Source of the DNA: Polyangium mundeleinium
GTDB taxonomy: Bacteria > Myxococcota_A > Polyangia > Polyangiales > Polyangiaceae
DNA length: 64,000 nucleotides
Direction of reading: 5' to 3'
Assembly (NCBI RefSeq): GCF_028369105.1
Contig: NZ_JAQNDO010000001.1
Span: 5,424,501 to 5,488,500, forward strand
The position numbers were made by a program, and so were the translations under genes. Of this stretch, positions 8,820 to 17,729 are shown piece after piece; the first letter of the stretch is position 1; every line of letters begins with the position of its first letter. Below the pieces are notes generated by a model. It ran no database searches and had not been told where the DNA came from. It saw only the letters and a program-made list of their open reading frames with translations.

Positions 8820-10298
8820 TCAGTGGAAGCGGTACCCGATGCCGACGGGCAAGGCGATGGCAAACCCGTCCCACGTCTTGAGGAACGTGGGCCACGCGCT
8901 CGCGACCAGCGAGCCCGTCGTGAGGCTCTTGCCCTTGCCGAACTCGGCGAGCGTGTAGGAGACCTCGACCGCAGCGCCGAACGAGAAGCCAAAGCCGGTC
9001 TCGTTTTCCGCGGGGATCGTGCGGCTGAGCAGGAGCTCGACCTCGTCGCCGCCGTTGAGCTCGGCCCACTCGCTCGGGACCGCGCCGCGCGCGCCGTTGA
9101 TGGTCGCGTTTTGTCCGCCGAACCCGACGGCGAGTGTGCCGCCGACCCAGAGGCGATCGTTCACGCGCACGCTGAGCGCGGGGCCGACGAGGAGCGAGTA
9201 GCCGCCCGTGACGAGGTAGCTGCCGAAGAAGCGGCCGCCGACGTGCAGCTTCTCGCTGAGCGCGTACCCGACGAACACCTGGCCGCCAACAGGGACGCCG
9301 ATCGCGGGATCGACCGTGGCGTAACAGGCGCTCGCATCACAAGCCTTGTACTCGGCCGCCTCACCGCCGAGCGGGTAGGTGATGCGATACTCGTACGTGA
9401 GGGCCGAGAGCGCGTCCACGCTGCCACCGCCGAGGAAGAGCTGCGCGCCGCCGAAGGCGCCGACGTCCACGACGAGACGCTTGGCGCGGTGGATCGGCCC
9501 CTTGCCGTCGTCGGGCTCCTCGGGTTTGTCCTTCGGCTTCGTATCACCGGCGCCCGCGGCGCCGCCGTCGGTCTTCGTGTCGTTCGTCGTGGTCGTCCCG
9601 GCCGGTTGCCCCGTCGCGCCCGTGTCCCCGCCGGCGGGTTTGTCCGGCGCTTTGTCGCCCGTCGGCGCGGCGCTCCCATCCTCGGCGAGCGCCGGGACCA
9701 TGACGCTCTTGCGCTCGGCAGGCTTCAGGCTGAGCGTGGTCTCCCAGGGCTTACGGCCGGGCGCGGTGGCCACGATCTTGTGCTCGCCGGGATCCACGGG
9801 CCGACCCTTGCCGAGCGCGCCGAGATCGATCTTCTGTCCGTCGATCGCGATCTCGATGCCGGGCGTGTTCGCGGCGACAGACACGGTCACGCGCGGCAGC
9901 TTCGGCTCGATCGCCTTGCTGTTCGCGCGCGCGCGCGCCTCGACGTCCGCGCGCCCGGCCTTGCGGGCATCGGCCTCGGCGTCGAGCATCTCGCCCCACG
10001 CGGTCGCGAGTTTGCCCTGTTTCTCGTGGCAGAGCGCGAGATCGAGCAGCGACGCGGGGCTCGGGGAGAGTTTGTACGCCTCGGCGATCTTGGGGCACGC
10101 CTCGTCGTACTTCTTCTCCGTGACGAGCTTTTTGCCCTCCTTGAGCAGCGCCTCGGCGTCGGCGGCGTCCGCGATCGCGAGGGGCGCGAGGCTCGTCGTG
10201 ACGAGGGCCGAAAGGAAGAGGCAGAGGCGCGCGCGTCGCGGAGCAACGCGGCCGTCGTGGGGGACATGCACGTGGTTCGGCTTGTCTGTCTGGGTCAT
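8820..10298 (-). CDS. TPR/PEGA-type periplasmic protein with C-terminal barrel-like region
   Basis: 492 residues. An export signal (about 22-44, LCLFLSALVTTSLAPLAIADA) is followed by a short TPR segment (ALLKEGKKLVTEKKYDEAC), a PEGA-like beta domain at about 135-200 (GEHKIVATAPGRKPWETT), a Pro/Lys/Thr-rich linker of about 60 residues, and a C-terminal beta-rich region with glycine-aromatic strands that could be an outer-membrane barrel. This TPR-PEGA layout is abundant in Polyangiales and usually lies near Ser/Thr kinases, as here (a kinase gene ends 200 bp upstream). The precise role is unknown. Confidence 0.7.
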   Translation of the reverse strand: MTQTDKPNHVHVPHDGRVAPRRARLCLFLSALVTTSLAPLAIADAADAEALLKEGKKLVTEKKYDEACPKIAEAYKLSPSPASLLDLALCHEKQGKLATAWGEMLDAEADARKAGRADVEARARANSKAIEPKLPRVTVSVAANTPGIEIAIDGQKIDLGALGKGRPVDPGEHKIVATAPGRKPWETTLSLKPAERKSVMVPALAEDGSAAPTGDKAPDKPAGGDTGATGQPAGTTTTNDTKTDGGAAGAGDTKPKDKPEEPDDGKGPIHRAKRLVVDVGAFGGAQLFLGGGSVDALSALTYEYRITYPLGGEAAEYKACDASACYATVDPAIGVPVGGQVFVGYALSEKLHVGGRFFGSYLVTGGYSLLVGPALSVRVNDRLWVGGTLAVGFGGQNATINGARGAVPSEWAELNGGDEVELLLSRTIPAENETGFGFSFGAAVEVSYTLAEFGKGKSLTTGSLVASAWPTFLKTWDGFAIALPVGIGYRFH

Positions 10299-10452
10299 CG
10301 CGTGGTCCGAAGGCGGGAGCCCGGAAAAGGAAAGCTACGAGTGTGGCAGGCTGGAAATCAATTTTTTCCTTCGTCCATGACGCTTCGACCTCACCCCGCC
10401 CCCCGCCGCGAGGCGGAGAGGGGACGAGCGGCAGGGGAACGAGCCGGGAGCG

Positions 10453-10483
10453 CCCTCCTCATCCACTGTGTGGAGAGGAGGGG
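10453..10483 (-). terminator. Hairpin downstream of the Ser/Thr kinase gene
   Basis: A long imperfect stem (arms 10453-10466 and 10470-10482, CCCTCCTC-TCCAC against GTGGA-GAGGAGGG, one bulged A, 3-nt loop) lies about 16 bp past the stop of the kinase gene. Position and stem strength suggest a terminator; no T-run follows. Confidence 0.45.
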
Positions 10484-10498
10484 TGGGGTAGGTGAGGC

Positions 10499-11707
10499 TC
10501 AGCGGGAGATGAGGCCCCGCCACCAGGCGGTGGGCGCGCGGCCCTTGTCCTGCGCGGCGTCGTCCGGATCGGGGCCCTCGAGCTCGTCGCTGAGGCCGGA
10601 AAAGGTCTCGTCGGTATCCCCCGATTCGAGGGCGGAGGGGGAGACGGTCGGGTTCGCGCCCGTGAGCTTGAAAAGATCGGGCTGCAGGCTGGTCGGCCCG
10701 CCCGCGTTGTCCTGCTGCGTGAGGGATTTGAACTCGAGCAGCATGAGGTCGAGCATCTCGCCGATCATCGCGAGCCCGTCCTTCCGGCCAGCCGGGGCGC
10801 CCGCAGCGCCGAGGACGAGCTCGGCGACCTCGTACTCGCTGACGGGCCTGCCGAAGCGATAGAGGAACCGCGTGAGATCGCGGCCAAAATCACGCGCGGT
10901 CTGGTAGCGGCCGTCGCGATCACGCGCGAGCGCGGTGCGGATGATCTCTTCGAGCTCCGGAGGGACGTCCGAGTTGATGGGCTTGAGCGACGGGATGGTC
11001 GCGTCGCGCACGAGCTTGACGGTGCCGAGGTCGGTCTCGCCGAGGAAAAGGCGGCGGCCGGCGAGCATCTCCCAAAGGATGATGCCGGCGGCGAAGACAT
11101 CGACGCGTTTGTCCACGCCGAGCTCCATGACCGTCTCGGGCGCGAGGTACCCGAACTTGCCCTTGATCATGCCGGCGTCGCTGTTGGCGAGCTGGCTCGA
11201 CGCCTTGGCGAGGCCGAAGTCCACGATCTTGCACTCGCCGTGGCGCGTGATGAGCACGTTCGCCGGCGTGACGTCGCGGTGGACGATGTTGAGGTGTTCG
11301 CCTTCGGGCGTGTGGAGATCATGGGCGTAGGCGAGGCCCTGGCAGATCTTCGCGGCGATGAAGCACGCGCTCTCGACCGGCATCGGCCTGCCGACCTTTT
11401 TCTGGTGCTCGATGACCTGCTTCAAGTCGGCGCCGTCGACGTACTCCATGACGATGAAGTACGTGCTGTCGCCGACGCCGATGTCGAAGACGCTCACGAC
11501 GTTGGAGTGCGCGAGGCGGCCGGAGAGGCGGGCCTCGTCGAGGAACATGTCGATGAACTGCTCGTTCTTGCTGAGGTGCGGGAGAACGCGCTTGATCGCG
11601 ACCTGCTTGCGGAAGCCCTCGATTCCTGCGCTCTCCGCGACGAACACCTCGGCCATACCGCCCGAGGCGAGCCGCTTGATGACCCGGTAACGCTGGTTCT
11701 CCGACAT
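10499..11707 (-). CDS. Cytosolic Ser/Thr protein kinase
   Basis: 402 residues; start ATG 11707 with GAGGAA upstream. The Hanks-type kinase domain spans about 8-275: glycine loop (LASGGMAEVF), catalytic lysine in AIKRV, the catalytic loop HRDVTPANV (Asp kept, usual Lys-Pro replaced by Thr-Pro, a common myxobacterial variant) and DFGLA. The tail of about 120 residues is acidic and low in complexity with no membrane segment, so the kinase is probably cytosolic. It lies next to a second, membrane-bound kinase gene read in the same direction but separated by 79 bp. Substrates cannot be told. Confidence 0.93.
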   Translation of the reverse strand: MSENQRYRVIKRLASGGMAEVFVAESAGIEGFRKQVAIKRVLPHLSKNEQFIDMFLDEARLSGRLAHSNVVSVFDIGVGDSTYFIVMEYVDGADLKQVIEHQKKVGRPMPVESACFIAAKICQGLAYAHDLHTPEGEHLNIVHRDVTPANVLITRHGECKIVDFGLAKASSQLANSDAGMIKGKFGYLAPETVMELGVDKRVDVFAAGIILWEMLAGRRLFLGETDLGTVKLVRDATIPSLKPINSDVPPELEEIIRTALARDRDGRYQTARDFGRDLTRFLYRFGRPVSEYEVAELVLGAAGAPAGRKDGLAMIGEMLDLMLLEFKSLTQQDNAGGPTSLQPDLFKLTGANPTVSPSALESGDTDETFSGLSDELEGPDPDDAAQDKGRAPTAWWRGLISR

Positions 11708-11786
11708 CGCTGGTTCCTCGTGCCCCCCGCGCTTTGAAGAGTGTACCCCCTCGTTTCAAGGATGTGAGGTTTTTGTCCCTCTTCGC

Positions 11787-13922
11787 TCAGGGGACGATGT
11801 CGACCGCGAGGACGTAGGCCTCGATCCCACCGGGCTGCGTCCGCGGCGCCTCGGCCGTCCAAGGATCCCGCGCGAGCCGAACGCGTACGCAGCGCGGCGT
11901 GCCCTCCTCGTAGGCGATCGCGGGGCCCGTCCAGGGAGAGCGCGAATCTTCCTGCGAGAGCGTACCCTCACCCGCCGTGTGCACGCGGACCCTGCTGCCA
12001 GCCTCCCGGCCTCGCATCGTCGTGACCTCCAGCACCGACCCCGCGTCGCGCACGGCGTCGCGCGCCGTCCAGCGGATCGCATGTCCCTGCGCGCCCGCGC
12101 CTACGCAGTACGTGTCCTGATCGTCGATCCACCCGAGCGCGCCCGTCCGCGTCTCGCCAGGCTCGATCGACGTGGCCGAAGGCAACTCGTCGTTCGGCTC
12201 GATCTCGTGTGTGGAGCTCTCCTCGGCGAGCGCGACCGTGATGGCATAGGTGTCGGACACGTTCTCGTGCACGAAGGGAATTTTGCGATCGCCGCGCGGA
12301 TCCAGATCCTGCAGCACGGAGGCGTAGTAGCGGCCCGGCTCTACGCTGAGGCGCGGGATCGAGAGGGAATGGCCGGGTCGACCCACGCAGTACTGCGCGA
12401 TCGGCGCCTGGAAGCCTTGCCGGTAGAGCAGCGTGCAGGTCTCCATGTTCGGGAGCGCCGTGACCACGAGGCGCGCGATCCGCGGCGTATCGCCTGTGCC
12501 TTTCGGGATCTCGAACGTGTAGAAGTCGCGATCGCTGCGCTGCGCGTCGATGCGCTTGCCGAGCAGGCCCGACGCCGACACGCCGAGCGGCAGCGGCGTC
12601 GCGTTTGCCGCCGTGTCGTTGGGCTCGACCTCGACGCCCGCAAAGCGCGGCGTCCAGCGTCCCCACATCACGAAGAGCCCCGCGCCCGCGCCGAGGACGA
12701 GCACGAGGCTCGACGCGAACCAGGCGAGGTGCCGGCGGCTCCTGAGCTTGCGCTCGTACGCCTCGACCTCGTCGCGGCTCGCGATCTCGCCGGGGCTGCG
12801 TTCCGCCCCCGCCAGCGCCGCACGCGTGAGTTTTCGGAGCGCGCTCGCATCGAGCAGCGCCTCGACGTCCGTTCCGAGCTTGCGTAGCTCCGCCGCGATC
12901 GCCGCCTGTAGCTCCTCGGCGTTTTGCCATCGCGCCGCGGGCTCCTTTTCGAGCGCGCGGAGGACGATGGCGTCGACCCCGGGCGGCACGCCGCGCGATG
13001 GCGCGCGGATCGACGGCGCCACGGGTTTTTCCGTGACGTGTTTGACCAGGATGCTCGCCGAGGTCTTCGCGTGAAACGGATAATGGCCGGTGAGCGCGTG
13101 GTAGAGGAGCACGCCGACGGCGTAGAGATCGGCGCGGTGATCGACGGGGTCGCCGCGGATGAGCTCGGGCGGAAGGAAGTACGGCGTGCCGATGAGCTGA
13201 TCGCGGCGCGTCACCTCGCCGCCCGCGTTCGTGTCGGCCTCCTCCCGCAGCTTCGCGATGCCGAAGTCGAGCACCTTGGCGATGTCGGTGCCGCCTTCGG
13301 TCGTCGTGATCATCACGTTCTGCGGCTTGACGTCGCGGTGCACGATGCCCTTGCCGTGCGCCTCGCCGAGCGAGCTCAGGATCTGCAGGACGATCTTGCC
13401 GAGCCGCGCGAACGGCATCGGGCCGCCGTCGGAAAGCACCGCGGCGAGATCCCGGCCTGTCACGAGCTCCATCACGATGTACGTGAGGCCCGCGTCCACG
13501 CCGTAGTCGAAGACGTGCACGGTGCTCGGGCTCGACAGGCGCGAGACGGTGAGCGCCTCGCGCTTGAAGCGGCGCACGACCTCGGGGCTCATGCTGAGCT
13601 CGCCCGCGAGCAGCTTCATCGCGAGCAACTTGCCGAGGTGGACGTGCTCGACCTTGTAAACGACGCCCATGCCGCCGCGGCCGATCGGCGTGAGGATGCG
13701 GTAGCGGCCCGCGACGACGAGGCCAATGAGCGGATCGGCGCGGTGCGCGATCGCCTCGTCGTCGAGGGGGAGCGCGAGCGCGAGGGCCGCGATGCGCGAC
13801 GTCGGTTGGGGCGTCTCCGCAGACGCCGCCGTGTCGACCTCCGGGGAGGGCTCCGTGACCAGCGCCGTGGTGTCGGCGTCGTTCGGTGCCGTTTCTCCAG
13901 GATCGTCCTCGCCGATCGACAT
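11787..13922 (-). CDS. Membrane-spanning Ser/Thr protein kinase with extracytoplasmic domain
   Basis: 711 residues. A Thr/Glu/Pro-rich N-terminus of about 70 residues precedes a Hanks-type kinase domain (about 73-340) with GRGGMGVVYKVEH, catalytic loop HRDVKPQNV and DFGIAKL. A single membrane helix (LAWFASSLVLVLGAGAGLFVMW, about 400-422) leads to an extracytoplasmic C-terminal domain of about 280 residues with two similar segments beginning VEPNDTAANATPL and IEPNDELPSATSI, which resemble bacterial pre-peptidase C-terminal (PPC)-type beta-sandwiches. This suggests that the outer part binds a ligand or cell-wall component and regulates the kinase. Its own ATG is not preceded by a good ribosome-binding site. 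Confidence 0.92.
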   Translation of the reverse strand: MSIGEDDPGETAPNDADTTALVTEPSPEVDTAASAETPQPTSRIAALALALPLDDEAIAHRADPLIGLVVAGRYRILTPIGRGGMGVVYKVEHVHLGKLLAMKLLAGELSMSPEVVRRFKREALTVSRLSSPSTVHVFDYGVDAGLTYIVMELVTGRDLAAVLSDGGPMPFARLGKIVLQILSSLGEAHGKGIVHRDVKPQNVMITTTEGGTDIAKVLDFGIAKLREEADTNAGGEVTRRDQLIGTPYFLPPELIRGDPVDHRADLYAVGVLLYHALTGHYPFHAKTSASILVKHVTEKPVAPSIRAPSRGVPPGVDAIVLRALEKEPAARWQNAEELQAAIAAELRKLGTDVEALLDASALRKLTRAALAGAERSPGEIASRDEVEAYERKLRSRRHLAWFASSLVLVLGAGAGLFVMWGRWTPRFAGVEVEPNDTAANATPLPLGVSASGLLGKRIDAQRSDRDFYTFEIPKGTGDTPRIARLVVTALPNMETCTLLYRQGFQAPIAQYCVGRPGHSLSIPRLSVEPGRYYASVLQDLDPRGDRKIPFVHENVSDTYAITVALAEESSTHEIEPNDELPSATSIEPGETRTGALGWIDDQDTYCVGAGAQGHAIRWTARDAVRDAGSVLEVTTMRGREAGSRVRVHTAGEGTLSQEDSRSPWTGPAIAYEEGTPRCVRVRLARDPWTAEAPRTQPGGIEAYVLAVDIVP

Positions 13923-13997
13923 GAACCGCCGGATTGTGCCCGAGCGGCACCCGCACGGGAAGCAAACACCCGCTCAGAGGGGGGCCGCAGCGTCTCG

Positions 13998-14099
13998 CCG
14001 GGGTTTCACCCCGGACCCGACCAGGGGCTCTTCGCCCCTGGACCCGAACCAGGGCACAGCCCTGGACCTCTGGTGTATCGACCGCGATGCGGTCGATAC
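13998..14099 (+). repeat. Four-hairpin structured repeat, copy 1
   Basis: Four consecutive stem-loops: SL1 13998-14014 (CCGGGG/CCCCGG), SL2 14021-14041 (CCAGGGGC/GCCCCTGG, loop TCTTC), SL3 14049-14065 (CCAGGGC/GCCCTGG, loop ACA), SL4 14075-14099 (11-bp perfect stem GTATCGACCGC/GCGGTCGATAC, loop GAT). The order and spacing match the copies near 24.8 kb and 26.6 kb although the stem sequences differ. It sits between the kinase start and the stop of an AAA ATPase gene (both minus strand). Function unknown; it could be a mobile non-autonomous element, a structured RNA or a terminator array. Confidence 0.75.
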
Positions 14100-14131
14100 G
14101 CGAAAACTCGGAGAGTTTCTGGAACACGCTC

Positions 14132-15082
14132 TCAGACCCACGCGCCTCGCAGCCGCTCGGCAGCCGCGCGCACATGCGCGGCGGTGATCGGCTGCCGGAG
14201 TGGAGGGCGTAGCTTCTCCACGATCTCGCGCGCGAGGACGTTCACGACCCACGGATGCCCGCCCGAGATCGCAGCGATCTCGGCCACGGCCTCGTCCCGG
14301 AACGGCTGCCCCGTCTCCTCTGTGTGCTCCGCGCAGAGCGTGGCCACCTGCACAGCCGTGAAATCGGGCAGGCGGAGCGACGTCGCCCCAGGCCCGAGGA
14401 GCTCCACGGCCGAGGCCTGCACCTCCTCGGAGCCACAGAACACGACCGACCACGGCGCCGCGCGGGGCCGCGCCTCGTAGGTCGCCCGCATCTGCGTGAG
14501 CAGGCTCGTGCGGGTCTCGCGCGGCAGGAGATCCACGTCGTCGAGCAGCAGGACGAGCGGCCGCGGGCACGCGCGCGCCCACGCCGAGAGCACGACGCCC
14601 GCGAACCGCACGTCGTACGACGGGGGCCACGGCGGAGGCCGCAGCGGCGCTGGGAGCTGCTCCCCGGCCGCCTTCGCAATCGCCTCGAGCAGCGCCCGCT
14701 CGCCCAACGCCCCCTCCGCGGCGCCCCCCCTCGGCCGGCAGGAGGCCCGCACCACGACCCACGCGCCAGCCTCCGCGAGCCCGGCCGCGAGCCCCCGCAG
14801 CCACGTCGTTCGCCCGTGCAACCGCGGCGCGTGCACCACCACGTACGCCCCGCGCGCCACCAACTCTGGCACCTCCACGAGCCGCGTGCTCGCACCCAGC
14901 ATGTAATGCAGCTCATCGTGGCAGGGCCCCACCACGTTGAACCTTCGGCGGTGTCGGTGCGTGCTCAGGAACCGTGCCCCTGCGGCCCTGTCGTGCCCCA
15001 GGCGTTCGCTGGAATCCCGGCCATGTTCAATGGCTGGTTCACCGAACCCGCCTTGTCCGTGTTGCCTCGTCGTCGTGCTCAC
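14132..15082 (-). CDS. AAA ATPase with altered P-loop
   Basis: About 316 residues. The frame is open further upstream, but GTG 15082 lies just after the stop of the fluoride-channel gene and is the first reasonable start; a downstream CTG could also be used, since family members usually begin near the FNVVGP motif. The AAA-like domain shows a P-loop region APRLHGRTT, in which the usual Lys is Arg, a Walker B strand LVLLLDDVD and a C-terminal helical part (ISGGHPWVVNVLAREIVEKL). It resembles the AAA_35-type ATPases frequent near signalling proteins. ATP hydrolysis may be impaired by the K-to-R change; its role is unknown. Confidence 0.7.
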   Translation of the reverse strand: MSTTTRQHGQGGFGEPAIEHGRDSSERLGHDRAAGARFLSTHRHRRRFNVVGPCHDELHYMLGASTRLVEVPELVARGAYVVVHAPRLHGRTTWLRGLAAGLAEAGAWVVVRASCRPRGGAAEGALGERALLEAIAKAAGEQLPAPLRPPPWPPSYDVRFAGVVLSAWARACPRPLVLLLDDVDLLPRETRTSLLTQMRATYEARPRAAPWSVVFCGSEEVQASAVELLGPGATSLRLPDFTAVQVATLCAEHTEETGQPFRDEAVAEIAAISGGHPWVVNVLAREIVEKLRPPLRQPITAAHVRAAAERLRGAWV

Positions 15083-15131
15083 GATGAGGAATGTCCCCAG
15101 GGACCGCGGATTCGAAGTTTTTCGCGACCGG

Positions 15132-15518
15132 TCAGCGCGAACCGGGGAGCCGCCCGAGGTGCATCCCGACGAACCCGGCGCAGAGGCAACCGACGAGCGT
15201 CGCGGTGCCATACAGCGCGGCGAGGCGGGGCTGTCCGTTCTGTACGTACTGGACGACCTCCAGGTTGAACGTGGAGTACGTCGTGAATCCGCCCAAAAAA
15301 CCCGCCCCGAGCGCGACCTGCAGCGTGGGGCCGAGCCACGTGGCGCTTCGGGAGAGCTGGAAGAGGAGCCCGAGCAGGAACGAGCCGATGACGTTGACGG
15401 CGAGGGTCCCGTAGGGAAACGCGGAGCCGTACCGCGAGAGGGACCAGGTCGTCACGAGGAACCGCGCCCCCGAGCCGATCGCCCCGCCGACGCAGACCCA
15501 CACGAGCTTCATCCCCAT
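15132..15518 (-). CDS. crcB: Fluoride channel FluC/CrcB
   Basis: 128 residues, the normal length for the family. Four membrane helices are evident, with the conserved N-terminal GGAIGSGARF, the central Asn in GTLAVNVIGSFLLG and the signature GGFTTYSTF containing the Phe-box and Thr/Ser residues of the fluoride path. FluC proteins work as dual-topology dimers that let toxic F- leave the cytoplasm. A second ATG two codons in is an equally possible start. I looked for a fluoride riboswitch upstream and did not recognise one. The AAA ATPase gene follows 50 bp downstream and may share the transcript. Confidence 0.93.
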   Translation of the reverse strand: MGMKLVWVCVGGAIGSGARFLVTTWSLSRYGSAFPYGTLAVNVIGSFLLGLLFQLSRSATWLGPTLQVALGAGFLGGFTTYSTFNLEVVQYVQNGQPRLAALYGTATLVGCLCAGFVGMHLGRLPGSR

Positions 15519-15626
15519 CGGTGCGCGCGCCTCTGAGCTGGCATCTCTCTACAGAAGTCCACACCGTCCTTGTGGTCAAGCCTCCCGGCGTGGCCGGCCG
15601 CGCCTCGCGTCTCTCCCGGGATGGGG

Positions 15627-15632
15627 TACCAT
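15627..15632 (+). promoter_or_regulatory. TANNNT box (TACCAT) 9 nt before kup start
   Basis: TACCAT ends 9 nt before the ATG and no Shine-Dalgarno sequence is present, consistent with a -10 element and a transcript that begins at or next to the start codon. See the finding on leaderless starts. Confidence 0.4.
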
Positions 15633-15641
15633 CCGCGCGCC

Positions 15642-17666
15642 ATGACGGAAGACCAAGCGGGGACGCTCCCCTCCACCGAGGCACCCGCGGCGGACGGGGG
15701 CAGCGCGGTCCCAGACGCAAGCGCGGCCGGAAACGCGCCACCAGCCAGCGCGCGGACGCTGGCCGCCGCGACCGCGACCCACGGCGCCGGAGCGCACGGC
15801 GCGACGACCCCGGGCGCGCGCTGGGCCTTGCTCCTCGGCGCCCTCGGCGTCGTCTTCGGCGACATCGGCACGAGCCCGCTCTACGCGATCAAGGAGTGCT
15901 TCAGCCCGGAGAGCCCGCATCACATCGCGCCCACGCCGGCGAACATCCTCGGCATCCTCTCCCTGGTCTTCTGGTCGCTCCTGATGGTCGTGACGGTGAA
16001 ATACCTCACGTTCGTCCTCCGGGCCGACAACCAGGGCTCGGGCGGGATCATGGCCCTGCTCGCGCTCGTGCCGACGGGCAAGGGCGCGGGGACGGGGCCG
16101 CTCGTCCTGCTCGTGCTCCTCGGGGCGTCGCTCCTTTATGGCGAGGGCGTCATCACGCCCGCGATCTCCGTGCTCTCGGCCATGGAAGGCCTCGAAGTCG
16201 CGTACGAGCCCTTGAAGCACGTCGTCGTCCCGCTCACGGTGGTCATCCTGCTCGCGCTTTTCCTCGTGCAGAAGCGCGGCACCGGGGGCATTGGCAATGT
16301 CTTCGGCAGCGTCACGCTCGTCTGGTTCGTCACCATTGCGATCCTGGGTGCCCGGTGGATCCTGACCCGTCCGAGCGTGCTCGCCGCCGTCGATCCGCGG
16401 CACGGCGTGACGTTTTTCCTGGAACACCGGGGCCACGGCTTCTTGCTCCTCGGCGCCGTCGTCCTCTGCATCACGGGCTGCGAGGCACTTTATGCGGACA
16501 TGGGCCATTTCGGGCGGGGTCCGATCCGCCGGGTCTGGTTCGTCATCGTATGGCCCGCGCTCCTGCTCAATTACTTCGGCCAGGGCGCGTATTTGCTTCA
16601 GCACCCTGGGGGCGCGACGAACCCTTTTTATGGTCTCGTCCCGTCCTGGGCCCTCTATCCGACGGTCGCCATTGCCACGGGCGCCACGATCGTCGCCTCG
16701 CAGGCGCTCATCTCGGGAGCGTTCTCGCTCACCCAGCAGGCCGTGCAGCTCGGATACTTTCCGCGCGTGACGATCGTCCACACCTCGAAGGAGACCGAGG
16801 GGCAGATCTACATCCCCGAGATCAACCGCGCGCTCCTCGTGGCCTGCATTCTCCTCGTCTTCACGTTCCGCACCTCGACCTCGCTCGCGGCGGCCTACGG
16901 CATCGCGGTCACGGCCACGATGACCATCACCACGACAGTCTATTTCGTGGTCGTCACGAAGCGCTGGGGCTGGCCGCTCTGGAAGGCGCTGCCGCCCGTC
17001 GCCGTCTTCCTGGCCATCGACCTCTCGTTTTTCTCGGCAAACGCGGCGAAGTTCTTTCAGGGCGGCTGGTTCCCCGTGGCCATGGCGCTCGTGATCTTCA
17101 CGATCATGACGACCTGGAAATCAGGCCGCAGGATCCTGGCCGAGTCCTTCAAGGATGGCGTCTTGCCGCTCGAGCTGTTCCTCGAGGACGTCGAGCGCAC
17201 GAAGCCCCACCGCGTGCGGGGCACGGCCGTCTTCATGGCCTCGAACCCGAACGGCACGCCGCCCGTCCTGCTGCACCATTTCAAGCACAACCAGGTCTTG
17301 CACCAGCAGGTCGTCCTGCTCTCCATCGCGAACGAGCGGGTCCCCGAGATCCCGCCCGATCAGCGCGTGACCGTCGAGCACAAGGGCCACGGGTTTTACC
17401 GGGTCTGCGCCCGCTACGGCTTCATGCAAACCCCGCACGTGCCGAGCTTGCTCGCCGCCTGCAAGGAACAGGGGCTCTCGATCGAGCTCCAGCGCACGAG
17501 TTATTACCTCGGCCGCGAGACGCTCCTGCCGACGGGCCGCTCGAAAATGTGGAAATGGCGCAAGGACCTCTTCGCCTTCATTTCCCGCAACGCGCGCCCC
17601 GCCACCGCGTACTTCGGCCTGCCCCCGGGCCGCGTCGTCGAGCTCGGCATGCAGATCGACCTCTGA
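15642..17666 (+). CDS. kup: Kup-type low-affinity K+ transporter
   Basis: 674 residues. The ATG at 15642 begins an Ala/Pro/Ser-rich hydrophilic N-terminus of about 60 residues, longer than in the E. coli protein, followed by the conserved block GVVFGDIGTSPLYAIKECF. About 12 membrane helices (about 65-490) and the motif GCEALYADMGHFG identify the KUP/HAK/KT family, which imports K+ with H+ across the inner membrane. The hydrophilic C-terminus (about 510-674) is the usual cytosolic domain. It is divergent from the FluC gene and has its own TANNNT box. No KdpDE-type regulator or riboswitch is visible. Confidence 0.96.
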   Translation: MTEDQAGTLPSTEAPAADGGSAVPDASAAGNAPPASARTLAAATATHGAGAHGATTPGARWALLLGALGVVFGDIGTSPLYAIKECFSPESPHHIAPTPANILGILSLVFWSLLMVVTVKYLTFVLRADNQGSGGIMALLALVPTGKGAGTGPLVLLVLLGASLLYGEGVITPAISVLSAMEGLEVAYEPLKHVVVPLTVVILLALFLVQKRGTGGIGNVFGSVTLVWFVTIAILGARWILTRPSVLAAVDPRHGVTFFLEHRGHGFLLLGAVVLCITGCEALYADMGHFGRGPIRRVWFVIVWPALLLNYFGQGAYLLQHPGGATNPFYGLVPSWALYPTVAIATGATIVASQALISGAFSLTQQAVQLGYFPRVTIVHTSKETEGQIYIPEINRALLVACILLVFTFRTSTSLAAAYGIAVTATMTITTTVYFVVVTKRWGWPLWKALPPVAVFLAIDLSFFSANAAKFFQGGWFPVAMALVIFTIMTTWKSGRRILAESFKDGVLPLELFLEDVERTKPHRVRGTAVFMASNPNGTPPVLLHHFKHNQVLHQQVVLLSIANERVPEIPPDQRVTVEHKGHGFYRVCARYGFMQTPHVPSLLAACKEQGLSIELQRTSYYLGRETLLPTGRSKMWKWRKDLFAFISRNARPATAYFGLPPGRVVELGMQIDL

Positions 17667-17729
17667 CGGACCGCTACCGCCGGCGGGGTCTCTGCCCGAT
17701 GCCCGAGGGAGCACGGGGAGGCGCGGATC

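Noticed and set aside
15519-15641. Fluoride riboswitch upstream of crcB or kup
   Set aside because: The conserved pseudoknot sequences of the motif were not found on either strand.
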